The position numbers and the translations under genes were made by a program. Under the pieces are notes generated by a model. That model worked only from the letters and a program-made list of their open reading frames with translations, did not search any database and had not been told where the DNA came from. From Rhodospirillaceae bacterium (lineage in GTDB: Bacteria; Pseudomonadota; Alphaproteobacteria; Rhodospirillales; Casp-alpha2), in NCBI GenBank assembly GCA_016845145.1, contig JAERTE010000067.1, positions 1 through 64,000 of the forward strand: 64,000 nt of DNA, given 5' to 3'. Below, in pieces: positions 8,463-17,277 of the stretch (position 1 is the stretch's first letter; every line of letters begins with the position of its first letter).

Positions 8463-8971
8463 CGGGCCCTGACACCAGCTGCTTGGCCCGGGTACGGGCC
8501 GCGATGATCCGGTTACAAGAGCATCTTCTGATCTTGATCGCCGTGGCGATGACACTTGTTGTTCTTTACCAGATCGCAGCCCGGACCGGCGGATTCTCGG
8601 TTCGGTGGACTGAGGAATTCGCTCGCTTCCTCAGCATCTGGGCAACCTTTCTGGCGGTGCCGATCCTGATCTCATTCGGACGGTTGATCAATATAGACTT
8701 CTTCCATCTGGCATTGCCGCCGTTGCCGCGCCGCATCGTTTCATATCTGCAGATTGCGGTCTCTGTCGCGACATTCCTCGCGCTGATTTGGGTCGGTCTT
8801 GGGCAGGTTCAGGCCACCTGGCGCCAGACCAGCCCAGGCCTGCTTTGGCCCATGGGGCTCTTTACCCTGCCAATCGTCGTCTGCTCGGTCCTCAGCCTCG
8901 CGGTTATTCCGGACTGGATTGCGACTGCACGCCGTGATGGCCACGACACAGACATGGAGAAATACCTATGA
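8459..8971 (+). CDS. dctQ: TRAP transporter small permease (DctQ family)
   Basis: This 170-residue membrane protein has four predicted helices and the DctQ landmarks: a RWTEEFARFL..WATFLAVP segment and GRLINIDFF. It overlaps pdxA2 by four bases (ATGA) and the large permease by another four, so the three are translationally coupled. In the family it bridges the large permease and the binding protein in the cytoplasmic membrane. Confidence 0.86.
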   Translation: MTGPDTSCLARVRAAMIRLQEHLLILIAVAMTLVVLYQIAARTGGFSVRWTEEFARFLSIWATFLAVPILISFGRLINIDFFHLALPPLPRRIVSYLQIAVSVATFLALIWVGLGQVQATWRQTSPGLLWPMGLFTLPIVVCSVLSLAVIPDWIATARRDGHDTDMEKYL

Positions 8972-10245
8972 CCGTCGGGATGATACTCATCGTTTTGGCG
9001 GTACTCATGGTGATCGGTCTTCCGGTGTCGATTGCGGTTCTGGTGCCGTCGCTGCTGTACCTGTTCATCAACGAAATCCCGCTCTCATCGGCTATCGCGC
9101 GGATGTCCGGCTCGGTGAATTCATTTACGGTCATGGCCGTTCCGTTTTTTATCTTGGCGGGTCAGGTGATGAACAACAGCGGGCTGACCGAGAAACTGAT
9201 CGACTTCACCCGTTGCCTTGTCGGCCATATGCGCGGGGGCTTGGCCCAGGTCAATGTCGCCGCCAGTATCATCTTTGCCGGCATGTCCGGTTCCGCTGTG
9301 GCGGACGCCGGCGGCCTTGGATCCGTCCTTATCGGCCCGATGAAGAAGGATGGATATACCGGCTCGTTTTCGGCCGCCGTGACGGCGGCTTCATCCACCA
9401 TCGGACCTATCATTCCGCCCTCAATCCCGATGGTGATCTTCGCTGTTATCGCCGAAGAGTCGGTTGGTCGCCTGTTTCTTGCCGGTGCAGTTCCCGGATT
9501 TTTGCTGGGCCTGCTGATGATGGTGATGCTGCGTTTCATGCCCCAGACCCGCGACGTCAAGGTCTATCCCCACGCCACTTTACCCGAGTTTCGCACGCAT
9601 TTGCCTGCCGGTGTCTTGGCGCTGCTGATGCCCGCGATCATCCTGATTGGCATTACCGCCGGGGTCTTCACTCCGACCGAAGCGGCGGCAGTGGCCGCGA
9701 TCTATGCCACAATTGTAGGCGGTTTCATCCTGCGCGGGCTGACAATGCAGAGCTTCCGTGGAGCGCTCTTGCAGAGCATGCTGCTGTCAGGCAACGTTCT
9801 GTTCGTCGTGGCGGTGGCAGGTGTCTTTGGCTGGATCTTGGCGCGCGAAGGCGTGTCGGGACAGCTGGCCCAGTGGCTGATAACGATGGATTTGTCGCCC
9901 CTGATGCTGCTTATCGCGCTTAACATCCTGCTTTTGCTGATCGGCTGTGTGCTTGAACCCATCTCTGTCCTGATTGTGCTTACCCCAGTTCTGGTGCCCG
10001 TGATCGGAGCTGCAGGGATCGACACGGTGCATTTCGGGGTGATCATGGTGTTCAACCTAATGATTGGCCTCGTTACGCCGCCTATGGGGCTGGTGCTCTA
10101 TGTCGTGGGGGATGTTTCCGGCGAAAGGTTTGAGCACGTTGTAAAGGACATTCTGCCGTTTTACCTGCCGATGCTGCTTGTCCTGCTCCTGATCACTGTG
10201 TTCCCGGAAGTGGTTCTTGCTCTCCCGAATCTCGTTTTTAACTAG
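8968..10245 (+). CDS. dctM: TRAP transporter large permease (DctM family)
   Basis: This 425-residue protein has the expected 12 or so hydrophobic helices. Family landmarks include PFFILAGQVMNNSGLTEKL, GMSGSAVADAGGLGS, GPIIPPSIPMVI and a repeat of the P-P-M-G pattern (TPPMGLVLY) near the C-terminus. It is the sodium-coupled transport subunit working with the DctP and DctQ proteins of this operon. It is the last gene of the operon; about 200 bp without a gene follow. Confidence 0.9.
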   Translation: MTVGMILIVLAVLMVIGLPVSIAVLVPSLLYLFINEIPLSSAIARMSGSVNSFTVMAVPFFILAGQVMNNSGLTEKLIDFTRCLVGHMRGGLAQVNVAASIIFAGMSGSAVADAGGLGSVLIGPMKKDGYTGSFSAAVTAASSTIGPIIPPSIPMVIFAVIAEESVGRLFLAGAVPGFLLGLLMMVMLRFMPQTRDVKVYPHATLPEFRTHLPAGVLALLMPAIILIGITAGVFTPTEAAAVAAIYATIVGGFILRGLTMQSFRGALLQSMLLSGNVLFVVAVAGVFGWILAREGVSGQLAQWLITMDLSPLMLLIALNILLLLIGCVLEPISVLIVLTPVLVPVIGAAGIDTVHFGVIMVFNLMIGLVTPPMGLVLYVVGDVSGERFEHVVKDILPFYLPMLLVLLLITVFPEVVLALPNLVFN

Positions 10246-10424
10246 TTTCTCCGGGCGATCGCGATGGAAGTGTAAGTGGACCTGTCTGCTCAAAAAATTT
10301 GTGTCACATCGGCATTCCCGGAACTGACCGATCATGGTTGAGGCTGCTGAAGATTATCAGGGGCAACAGGCATTGATCAGTCATGCACAATTTCATCTAT
10401 TGGCACGTTCCAGCAGTGCGGAGA

Positions 10425-10452
10425 GAAGGCGGAGCGTTTCCGCTCCGCCTTC
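10425..10452 (-). terminator. Hairpin after the tyrosine recombinase gene
   Basis: Perfect 12-bp arms GAAGGCGGAGCG (10425-10436) and CGCTCCGCCTTC (10441-10452) enclose a 4-nt loop that reads GAAA on the minus strand. It starts 4 bases after the recombinase stop codon. A T-tract is missing, so it may act as a rho-assisted or bidirectional terminator between this gene and the converging dctM transcript. Confidence 0.6.
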
Positions 10453-10456
10453 GGCT

Positions 10457-11086
10457 TCAGACGTCGACTTGCTCCGCAATGTCTAATGCGTCGTCGACTT
10501 CGACGCCAAGGTATCTGACCGTGCTCTCGATCTTGGTATGACCGAGCAGCAATTGAACGGCGCGCAGGTTCCCTGTCCGTCGATAGATCAGTGTTGCTTT
10601 CGTACGCCTCAGAGAATGTGTGCCATATAGAGACGAGTCCAGTCCAATGCTGGCGATCCACTGAGAAACCAGCCTCGCGTACTGCCGGGTCGTCAGGCTC
10701 TTGTCCGGCCCGCGTCGCCCAGTGAAGAGGAAGTCGCCCGGTTTCTTGTCCTGGGTTCTCAAGTAGTCGTCGACAGCCTGTCGGGTGTGCTCGGTGATTT
10801 CGAATTTCACCGGTCGGCCTGTTTTCTTTTGACGGACCGTTGCTCGCTCCACCGCATATCCATGCGGGGCGATATCTTCGACTTTCAGACTGACGACATC
10901 ACAACCGCGCAGTTTACTGTCGATAGCGAGGTTGAACAGAGCCAGATCGCGTCGGCGCTTCGCCAATTGCAATTGCGTTCGGATGGCCCAGACATGTTTG
11001 GGCCGGAGAGGCGGTTTCTGGCCGATCAGCTTGCCCTTGTTCCAAGGGACATGACGCGTAAGTTTGGGTTTCTTGAAAAACTGCAT
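10457..11086 (-). CDS. Short tyrosine recombinase/integrase
   Basis: This 209-residue site-specific recombinase contains the catalytic set: arginine in KLRGCD, HSLRR, LLGHTKIEST and the nucleophile in VRYLG. It is little more than the catalytic domain, like the short integrases found in many alphaproteobacterial accessory regions. A strong Shine-Dalgarno (GGAGGAG) precedes the ATG at 11086, and a hairpin follows the stop. It sits alone between two catabolic clusters; no attachment site or partner genes are apparent. It may mark a past insertion of either cluster. Confidence 0.82.
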   Translation of the reverse strand: MQFFKKPKLTRHVPWNKGKLIGQKPPLRPKHVWAIRTQLQLAKRRRDLALFNLAIDSKLRGCDVVSLKVEDIAPHGYAVERATVRQKKTGRPVKFEITEHTRQAVDDYLRTQDKKPGDFLFTGRRGPDKSLTTRQYARLVSQWIASIGLDSSLYGTHSLRRTKATLIYRRTGNLRAVQLLLGHTKIESTVRYLGVEVDDALDIAEQVDV

Positions 11087-11228
11087 GGTTCTCCTCCTTT
11101 ATCTGAGAGGAGAAATCATGCCTTCATTCTTCCGCTACCGAAGGTCGAGCGGGCGCAATTTCTGAGGCCAGCGCTATTCGCCTTGGTGCCATAAGCGGAA
11201 TCCAACAAACGTCGGCACGGTGCCTTAA

Positions 11229-12293
11229 CTAGTACATCCGAGCCTTGTCGAGGAGGTTCTCCATCTCGTTGTCTCGACCTTCTAGAAACAGTTCGAGATT
11301 CCTGCAGAAGATGCCAGTGATCAAAGCGTTCTCTTGCGCAACGGTGCTCGCTGAATGCGGGCTGATTAGGACGTTTGGCAAGCTCCATAATCGACTATCC
11401 GCCGGTAGAGGTTCTGTGGCAAAAACGTCGAGAGCAGCGAAACCGAGATGACCGCTCTCAAGTGCCGACGTTAATGCCGTCTCGTCGAGAACGGCGCCGC
11501 GGGCGATATTGATCACGACCGCGCCCGGCTTCATTGCCGCAATTGCGGCAGCGTCCATCATGCCCTCGGTATCGGGTGTATGCGGTGTGCTCAAAACAAT
11601 AGCATCACTAGTGCCAAGTAAGGCGTGAAGACGATCTCTAGGGAAATACTCATCAGCACCAACTTCCTCGGGATTGGATATCCCGCCGGGTCTTCCCATA
11701 AAAGCCGTATGCATATTAAAAGCTCGCGCCATGGCCAGCACCCGTCGACCCACCTGTCCGGCCCCGATAACGGCCAATTTCTTGCCTTCAAGACCATCGC
11801 CGCAATATCGCTCCCAGTGTTTGCGGCCTTTCTCCGCGTTGAGATGCACGAGATCGCGGTAATAGGTCAGCAACGCCATGAACACGAACTCCGCAAGCGG
11901 CCCGGCATGGACACCGCGCGCCGTGGTCACGATGACATCGGAGTCCTGCAACCCCAAATCTTTGACCAATTGGCCAACCCCGGAACTGGTCGTTTGTACC
12001 CAGCGCACATTAGGGGCTAGTGATAGACCTTGGTCCTGGTCCGGCCCTGGCACTGGGAAATCCCAAAGAACATTGGCGCGTGCCAGGCATGCGCGCCACC
12101 GATGCTCCTGGTCCGCCGTTCGGCTGAATCCTTCCACCCCTTTGTGGTCTGCGACATACCGCGTCGGCGGCAGCAGATCCGGTTCGTACAGAACCTCGAC
12201 GGCTGCCGGCGCCACCGCGCCTATGCGCGCCACATGCTCGAGTTCCAAAGGCGACGTGATGAAAATGCTCGTTTTCTTGTTTTCAGCGCTCAT
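11229..12293 (-). CDS. D-isomer-specific 2-hydroxyacid dehydrogenase
   Basis: This 354-residue NAD-dependent enzyme shows the Rossmann motif GAGQVGRRV, the catalytic arginine in NIARGAVLD, and a Glu/His dyad in FATEPLPADSRLW..PNVLISPHSAS. I start at ATG 12293 (MSAENKKTSIF); the open frame continues about 65 codons upstream but the extra peptide has no family character. It probably reduces a 2-keto acid or oxidises a D-2-hydroxy acid derived from the substrate imported by the neighbouring TRAP system. Substrate unknown. Confidence 0.82.
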   Translation of the reverse strand: MSAENKKTSIFITSPLELEHVARIGAVAPAAVEVLYEPDLLPPTRYVADHKGVEGFSRTADQEHRWRACLARANVLWDFPVPGPDQDQGLSLAPNVRWVQTTSSGVGQLVKDLGLQDSDVIVTTARGVHAGPLAEFVFMALLTYYRDLVHLNAEKGRKHWERYCGDGLEGKKLAVIGAGQVGRRVLAMARAFNMHTAFMGRPGGISNPEEVGADEYFPRDRLHALLGTSDAIVLSTPHTPDTEGMMDAAAIAAMKPGAVVINIARGAVLDETALTSALESGHLGFAALDVFATEPLPADSRLWSLPNVLISPHSASTVAQENALITGIFCRNLELFLEGRDNEMENLLDKARMY

Positions 12294-12805
12294 GCTGTTG
12301 AATCCAGGCTGCTTGCCACCTGCGCTGCTGGCCTCAACATGTCGTAAATAAGATATGTCATTGGGTAGTGTCCCTTTGGTACATCCCACTATGAAGTCGA
12401 AATCATATGGCTGAAGGCGATAGCCAGGCAATGATTTCCCGAGACAAAAGGGAATGGATTCTCCGCAACGCTTTCTCTCAACCTTCACCGCCTTCCATAA
12501 TCAATTCAATATCCATCGACATTTGTTCTCCCGAAAGACAATGAAGCAAATTCGAAACGACGCGATGAATTCGTGGTCCACGGCCATTTGACAAGCCAGC
12601 CGCGCAAATGATGGACGTCGACTTGTGGCAGGTAACATGACAATGCCGCCTTCTGTATAAACGAAGGGTTCAACATCTCTTCATTTTATGAAAAATACAG
12701 ATTTTCGAAAATATACTTCACTCAATACGTTTTCTCTGATACCAAATTACCCATGGTAATATTCTCGGCTGGAAATGCCGGAACAAGTCTCATAGGGAGG
12801 GAAGA
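12294..12805. promoter_or_regulatory. Divergent promoter region between the dehydrogenase and the second TRAP operon
   Basis: About 510 bp without a convincing gene. It must hold the promoters for the leftward dehydrogenase and the rightward dctP. The right part (12650-12720) is AT-rich and contains the 12-bp palindrome described separately. A strong ribosome binding site (AGGGAGGGAAG) precedes dctP. Confidence 0.5.
12701..12712. promoter_or_regulatory. ATTTTCGAAAAT palindrome, probable GntR operator (TRAP operon copy)
   Basis: This is a perfect 12-bp palindrome about 95 bp upstream of the dctP start. The identical 12-mer occurs at 17192-17203 between the gntR and ggt genes. FCD/GntR regulators usually bind short AT-rich palindromes, so the GntR protein of this cluster is the likely binder. 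Confidence 0.6.
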
Positions 12806-13804
12806 ATGTTGAATTTCAGACGTACTTTTTCGTCGATTGCCTTGGTTGTCGGCCTCACTTTCGCACTGAACGCTGCCCATGCCGACACGACGTGGCGCAT
12901 GGCCCACAAAATGCCGCCAGATAGCCCGGAAGGTAAGGTTTTCCAAAAGTTCGCGGATATGGTGAAGACGTATTCCGATGGCAAAATGACGGTCAAAATG
13001 TTCCCCAACGAGCAGTTGGGGAAAACCAATGCCGTTATGGAGCAATTGAAGCTTGGCACAGTACATCTCTATGCAGAAGGCTCGACTTACATGAAAAAGT
13101 GGGTGCCTGAAATTACCTGGACCAGCGCTGCATTTTTGTTCGACAGCCGAGACCATTGGGTGCGATTCATGAATACCGACTTGGTAAAGGGCTGGTATCA
13201 GAAAGCTTCAAGCCAAGCCGGTGTTGGCGTTCTTGGTGATCCCACCGCAATTTTGCGCGGTCCCTACCGAGTGATGGTCACCAAACGAGACGTAAAATCT
13301 TTTGGCGATGTCAAAGGTTTAAAACTCCGCATGCATCCGAACAAAACCGCCATCGCCACATGGACGACCATTGGCGCCGATGTCAAAACCTTGGCGTGGA
13401 CTGATGTTTATCAATCCATTGATAAAGGTATCGTGAGTGCAGTCAACAGCCCGATCGCCTTGGTCGAGGCCATGCGCTTCTACGAAGTTGCGCCACATGT
13501 TGTCCGGCATGATGAGTACTATCAGTCCATTGGTTTCATGGTGCATCAACCGTCGTACGACAAATTGCCTGGGGATTTGAAATCAGTCGTCGATAGAGCG
13601 TATGCGGACGCTGGAAAGCTCAGTTTCGAGATTATGAGCCAATCCGCTAACGAAAGCATTGCGCGCATGAAATCGAAGGGCGTGACGTTCATGGACGTTG
13701 ATCGCGCACCTTTCGTCAGCGTCATGGCCGATTTCTATAAGAAAAAGGAAGCCGCCGGCGAATTGCCCAAAGGATTTTTAGCGACCGTGGAAAAAACGAG
13801 ATAA
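12806..13804 (+). CDS. dctP: TRAP transporter solute-binding protein (DctP family), second system
   Basis: This 332-residue periplasmic binding protein has a Sec signal peptide ending near AAHA. The mature part shows the DctP pattern, with MFPNEQLGK, the substrate-gripping segment LKLRMHPNKTA, and TDVYQSIDKGIVSAVNSP. A strong Shine-Dalgarno precedes ATG 12806. The DctQ and DctM subunits follow immediately, so this is a complete TRAP operon distinct from the first one. Its substrate is not evident; the adjacent RraA-like protein and 2-hydroxyacid dehydrogenases suggest a hydroxy- or keto-acid. Confidence 0.88.
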   Translation: MLNFRRTFSSIALVVGLTFALNAAHADTTWRMAHKMPPDSPEGKVFQKFADMVKTYSDGKMTVKMFPNEQLGKTNAVMEQLKLGTVHLYAEGSTYMKKWVPEITWTSAAFLFDSRDHWVRFMNTDLVKGWYQKASSQAGVGVLGDPTAILRGPYRVMVTKRDVKSFGDVKGLKLRMHPNKTAIATWTTIGADVKTLAWTDVYQSIDKGIVSAVNSPIALVEAMRFYEVAPHVVRHDEYYQSIGFMVHQPSYDKLPGDLKSVVDRAYADAGKLSFEIMSQSANESIARMKSKGVTFMDVDRAPFVSVMADFYKKKEAAGELPKGFLATVEKTR

Positions 13805-13825
13805 TAACATCATCATAGACCTGTC

Positions 13826-14386
13826 ATGAACTCCGAAACTGAAGCTGGGCCACTGCTTGCAGTGGTCCAGTATTTTGACCGAACTCTCGGCGCGATCTCC
13901 TCCGCCTTTCTCGTTCTCGCCAATGCCTGCCTTGGCCTGATGCTGTTCGGAACCTTGGTGACAATTACGCTCCGGTTGTTTGACGTGTCCTACTATTGGA
14001 TTTGGCCGTGGACAATGCAGTTTTTCGTCTGGATGTCGTTCATCGGTTTCTTCGTTGTCTATCGCTTGGGTAAGGATATAGCCGTCGATTTCCTGGTGTT
14101 ACGCATCGGGCCGCCGGCAATGGTAGCAACCAGATACATGGTTGCAGGGCTGATCATGATTGTGATGGGTGCGATGCTGTGGCAAATGCCGACAATCTTT
14201 GAAAGTCAGGTTGGGGTAATTGATGGTGTTGTCACGCCTTGGGGAGAACTGGAGCGATATACCTTGTCGGTTCCTCTTGCCGTCTCTTGTGGCCTCATTT
14301 TTCTAAACGCTACTCTCGATATATTGAAGGCGATAGCCGGCATGCCGGAGCCCTTGCCTTCTCATGCGACAGATCCGGACACATAG
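13826..14386 (+). CDS. dctQ: TRAP transporter small permease (DctQ family), second system
   Basis: This 186-residue protein has four predicted helices. Family features include the segment YWIWPWTMQFFVWMSFIGFF followed by YRLGKDIAVDF. It begins 21 bp after dctP and ends 3 bp before dctM, so the three form one transcription unit. It couples the binding protein to the large permease. Confidence 0.84.
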   Translation: MNSETEAGPLLAVVQYFDRTLGAISSAFLVLANACLGLMLFGTLVTITLRLFDVSYYWIWPWTMQFFVWMSFIGFFVVYRLGKDIAVDFLVLRIGPPAMVATRYMVAGLIMIVMGAMLWQMPTIFESQVGVIDGVVTPWGELERYTLSVPLAVSCGLIFLNATLDILKAIAGMPEPLPSHATDPDT

Positions 14387-14389
14387 AAC

Positions 14390-15685
14390 ATGTTCGTAGT
14401 TCTGTTCATTGGTTTCATTATCCTGATTTTACTCCGCGTGCCGGTATCCATGGCGATCGGTGCAGCGGTATTGCTGACATTTGCAACAAGCGAGTTTTCT
14501 GACGCTCTCTATATTATTCCGCAGCAAGTCCTCGAAGGCGTCAATAAGCCATCATTGGCTGCTGTCCCGTTCTTCATCATGGCCGGTAATCTTATGAACG
14601 TCGTCGGCATGACGGACCGGATTTTTAATTTTGCCAACTCTCTCGTTGGCCATTTCCGCGCGGGTTTGGCACAGGTGAACGTCTTGTCTTCAATGATTTT
14701 CGCGGGCGTTTCCGGCGCTGCGGTTGCCGATTGCGCAGGTTTGGGCGCGATTGAAATCAAAGCAATGCGCGAGCGTGGCTACAAGCCCGAATTTGCTGCT
14801 GCCGTAACAGTTTGCTCCGCAGTCGTTGGGCCCATTATTCCGCCGTCAATCGGCTTGGTGATTTATGCGTTCTTGGCGCAACAATCTGTCGAACGAATGT
14901 TTCTGGCCGGTTTGGTCCCAGGATTGATCGTCGGCGGTTCGTTAATGTTGTTCAACCGATTGCTGGCAATACGCCATAAATTTCCAACCCAGGAACGCGC
15001 TCCTTTATCACACGTCCGTCACGCTGCCATCGACGGTATTTTGGCATTGATAGCGCCGGGCATAATCCTGGGTTCAATATTGGGCGGGTTTGTAACGGCG
15101 ACGGAGGCCGGCGTCTTGGCCTGCGTCTATTCGATGGGACTGGGAATGTTCTACAAAACCCTCACTTTCGAACGCTTGTGGCAGGCTCTGACGGACACGA
15201 TGTTGATGACCTCAGTGATCATGATCATCATCGGGTTTTCAATAGCCATGGGATGGTTGCTGGCTATTGAACAGGTGCCGCAACAGATTGGTGACGCGGT
15301 TTTTTCGATCACCGATTCACGCTATGTCTTTTTGGCTATGATGCTGGTCTTCATTATTTTGGTCGGCTGCGTGGTGGAGGGTGTGCCAGCGAAATTAATG
15401 TTGGTTCCCATGCTGCTACCGGTTATCGATAGCTTCGGTATCGACCGTGTGCACTTCGGCATCATCATTCAACTGGGTCTGCTCATTGGTATCGCTACAC
15501 CACCGATGGGAATTGGGCTCTATATTATGGTTGAAGTCGGTAAAGTCCCCTTCGAGAAGGTTACGATGGCCGTGCTTCCGTTCCTGGTGCCGTTGATGAT
15601 CGTATTGATTCTGATCACTTATTTTCCACAACTTACACTTTGGTTTCCGGACTTGGTCCTGGGGCCGGAAACATCAGTCCGTTAG
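14390..15685 (+). CDS. dctM: TRAP transporter large permease (DctM family), second system
   Basis: This 431-residue polytopic membrane protein shows the DctM landmarks AAVPFFIMAGNLMN, GVSGAAVADCAGLG, GPIIPPSIGLVIY and a C-terminal ATPPMGIGLYI. It is the transport subunit of the second TRAP system. Its stop codon overlaps by four bases the stop of the converging RraA-like gene, so the two transcripts must end inside each other. Confidence 0.9.
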   Translation: MFVVLFIGFIILILLRVPVSMAIGAAVLLTFATSEFSDALYIIPQQVLEGVNKPSLAAVPFFIMAGNLMNVVGMTDRIFNFANSLVGHFRAGLAQVNVLSSMIFAGVSGAAVADCAGLGAIEIKAMRERGYKPEFAAAVTVCSAVVGPIIPPSIGLVIYAFLAQQSVERMFLAGLVPGLIVGGSLMLFNRLLAIRHKFPTQERAPLSHVRHAAIDGILALIAPGIILGSILGGFVTATEAGVLACVYSMGLGMFYKTLTFERLWQALTDTMLMTSVIMIIIGFSIAMGWLLAIEQVPQQIGDAVFSITDSRYVFLAMMLVFIILVGCVVEGVPAKLMLVPMLLPVIDSFGIDRVHFGIIIQLGLLIGIATPPMGIGLYIMVEVGKVPFEKVTMAVLPFLVPLMIVLILITYFPQLTLWFPDLVLGPETSVR

Positions 15686-16356
15686 CTACCATCGCGTTTC
15701 GCTGCAACTTTTGCACTCGCGCCGGATAAATCTCCCAAGAGTGCACCACCAAGCATGCGCTTGTGACTGTCAGGTTCAGCAGCTTGTTTGCTCAACGCCC
15801 AATCCACATCAGCTTCGGCTTCATCGGCTGGCATGACCAGTACACCTGAAAAATCGGCAATAACGACATCGCCAGGGTTAACAACACTGCCACCGATGGA
15901 GACGGGAACATTGAAGCTGCCTCCAACATCGTAGAGCCGAGTTGTGATCGGCGCTGTGCCTTTGCACCATACAGGCAAGCCGTACTCCTCAATTTCCGGG
16001 ACATCGGTGCACGGCCCATCCAAAACGACGGCAGCACACCCCGACGCGACAATGGCGGCAGCAACACCACCACCGAGACACGAATGTTTATCGTCACCAA
16101 GCCGGTCGATACAAAGTACATCGCCTGGCCGCAGAAACTGAATAACATGATGAAGGAGTGTCGAATCCTGACCCGGAATCGCCAAGGTTACGGCTGTGCC
16201 TGCGACTGTGGTGCGTGCACTCAAAACATGTTGCACGCGGCGATCAACAAAACCCATATGACGGATATGGCCAACAGTGGCAGTTTCTGTCCTCGAACAT
16301 TTTTCAATCAGCGCCGGATCCACCGGGTTGGGCATGTCCTTAATCACATAGGTCAT
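15682..16356 (-). CDS. RraA-like / HMG-aldolase family protein with altered active-site arginine
   Basis: This 224-residue protein belongs to the RraA/4-hydroxy-4-methyl-2-oxoglutarate aldolase family: it has PGDVLCIDRLGDDKHSCLGG and the DG..-D-..EI..GLPVW signature. In active aldolases the signature reads DG..RD; here it reads DGPCTD, so the arginine that binds the substrate carboxylate is a threonine. That suggests a different substrate or a non-aldolase role. ATG 16356 is supported by AAAGGAG at 16364-16370. It lies 28 bp downstream of gntR on the same strand, so the two are probably one operon. Confidence 0.8.
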   Translation of the reverse strand: MTYVIKDMPNPVDPALIEKCSRTETATVGHIRHMGFVDRRVQHVLSARTTVAGTAVTLAIPGQDSTLLHHVIQFLRPGDVLCIDRLGDDKHSCLGGGVAAAIVASGCAAVVLDGPCTDVPEIEEYGLPVWCKGTAPITTRLYDVGGSFNVPVSIGGSVVNPGDVVIADFSGVLVMPADEAEADVDWALSKQAAEPDSHKRMLGGALLGDLSGASAKVAAKRDGS

Positions 16357-16384
16357 CTGAAAACTCCTTTGAAGGCAAGTGAAG

Positions 16385-17116
16385 TTAAGTTTCGCGGTCT
16401 TCTGCAAATCGTTCCTTAATCGCGGAATAAGTCCTGTGCCGATGCTCGCCGAGGATCGTAAGAGCTTCGGTCGTGTTTCGATTGATTGTGCTGTCCATCA
16501 GCAAACGGTGCTCTTCCTCGATCTCACGCGCAGCTTTATTTGAAATACCAGATCGCGGCGTCTTGATTCGACGGTAGCGTTCGATATGGCTGGTCAAATG
16601 ATCGAGAAATCGCATTTGCCAACGCGAGCCACATGCGCTCAGCAGGGCATGATGAAACAGGCGATGCCTCAACTCGCGTTCTTCATCACCAGCCGGCTCA
16701 TGGTCCAAACCAGGCGGTGTAGTTCGTGTGAGCTTGTGATAACTGGCAACGATTTCCGCTTCCCAATCATCGTTGCCATTTGCGATTGAACGCTCAAGCG
16801 CGCGTGCTTCCAAATCTTGGCGGACATCGACCAACTGATCGAAATCGGTTTCGGATATCTCTGAGACCTGAAAGCCTCGTTTGCCCTCCGCCGTTACAAA
16901 ATACTCAGCGGCTAATCTTGCCAATGCTTCGCGGAGCGGACTCACGCCGGTCTGATAATGGGTCTTCAGCCATTCAGTTCGTAGAGGTTGCCCTGGCGCC
17001 AGGCTGCCACTACGGATATCTTGGCGAAGTTCCTCGTAGACTTTGACCGCTAAGGTCGTTGGTTGGGGATCGGCCTGCATTTGCGCAGGATGATCAAAGC
17101 GCTGCGGGTTAATCAT
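16385..17116 (-). CDS. GntR-family regulator, FCD (FadR) subfamily
   Basis: This 243-residue regulator has an N-terminal winged helix (VYEELRQDIRSGSLAPGQPL, then SPLREALARLAAE) and a C-terminal all-helical FCD ligand-binding domain with the metal-site pattern DVRQDLEARA..H..FHHALL..H. It starts at ATG 17116 with GAGGCGA upstream; the longer frame to 17242 runs through the operator. It is divergent from the ggt gene, with the ATTTTCGAAAAT palindrome between them. The identical site at 12701 suggests it also controls the second TRAP operon. The ligand is probably a carboxylic acid. Confidence 0.87.
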   Translation of the reverse strand: MINPQRFDHPAQMQADPQPTTLAVKVYEELRQDIRSGSLAPGQPLRTEWLKTHYQTGVSPLREALARLAAEYFVTAEGKRGFQVSEISETDFDQLVDVRQDLEARALERSIANGNDDWEAEIVASYHKLTRTTPPGLDHEPAGDEERELRHRLFHHALLSACGSRWQMRFLDHLTSHIERYRRIKTPRSGISNKAAREIEEEHRLLMDSTINRNTTEALTILGEHRHRTYSAIKERFAEDRET

Positions 17117-17191
17117 GGTGTCGCCTCTATGCTTCGTTTCATAGTACTTGGTGGATCCGAATTTGCATAAAGAATTTTCGTAATATTGATT

Positions 17192-17203
17192 ATTTTCGAA
17201 AAT
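17192..17203. promoter_or_regulatory. ATTTTCGAAAAT palindrome, probable GntR operator (gntR/ggt copy)
   Basis: This is a perfect 12-bp palindrome, 75 bp from the gntR start and 75 bp from the ggt start. It is identical to the site upstream of the second TRAP operon. The central placement suggests autoregulation of gntR plus control of ggt. Confidence 0.6.
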
Positions 17204-17277
17204 CCTTGAGCGAGCGCGCTGCGCTTCGTACTGTTCGATCACATACCGCGTAACACGATTTATGAAAAGGGGTAACC

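Noticed and set aside
8799..9923. Long open frame of 374 codons on the plus strand across dctQ and dctM
   Set aside because: It lies in another frame inside dctQ and dctM, both of which have clear family motifs and membrane helices. The alternative product is arginine/glycine-rich and has no recognisable domain.
12294..12488. N-terminal extension of the D-2-hydroxyacid dehydrogenase
   Set aside because: The extra 65 codons show no family similarity and occupy the region expected to hold a promoter. The shorter start gives the normal protein length.
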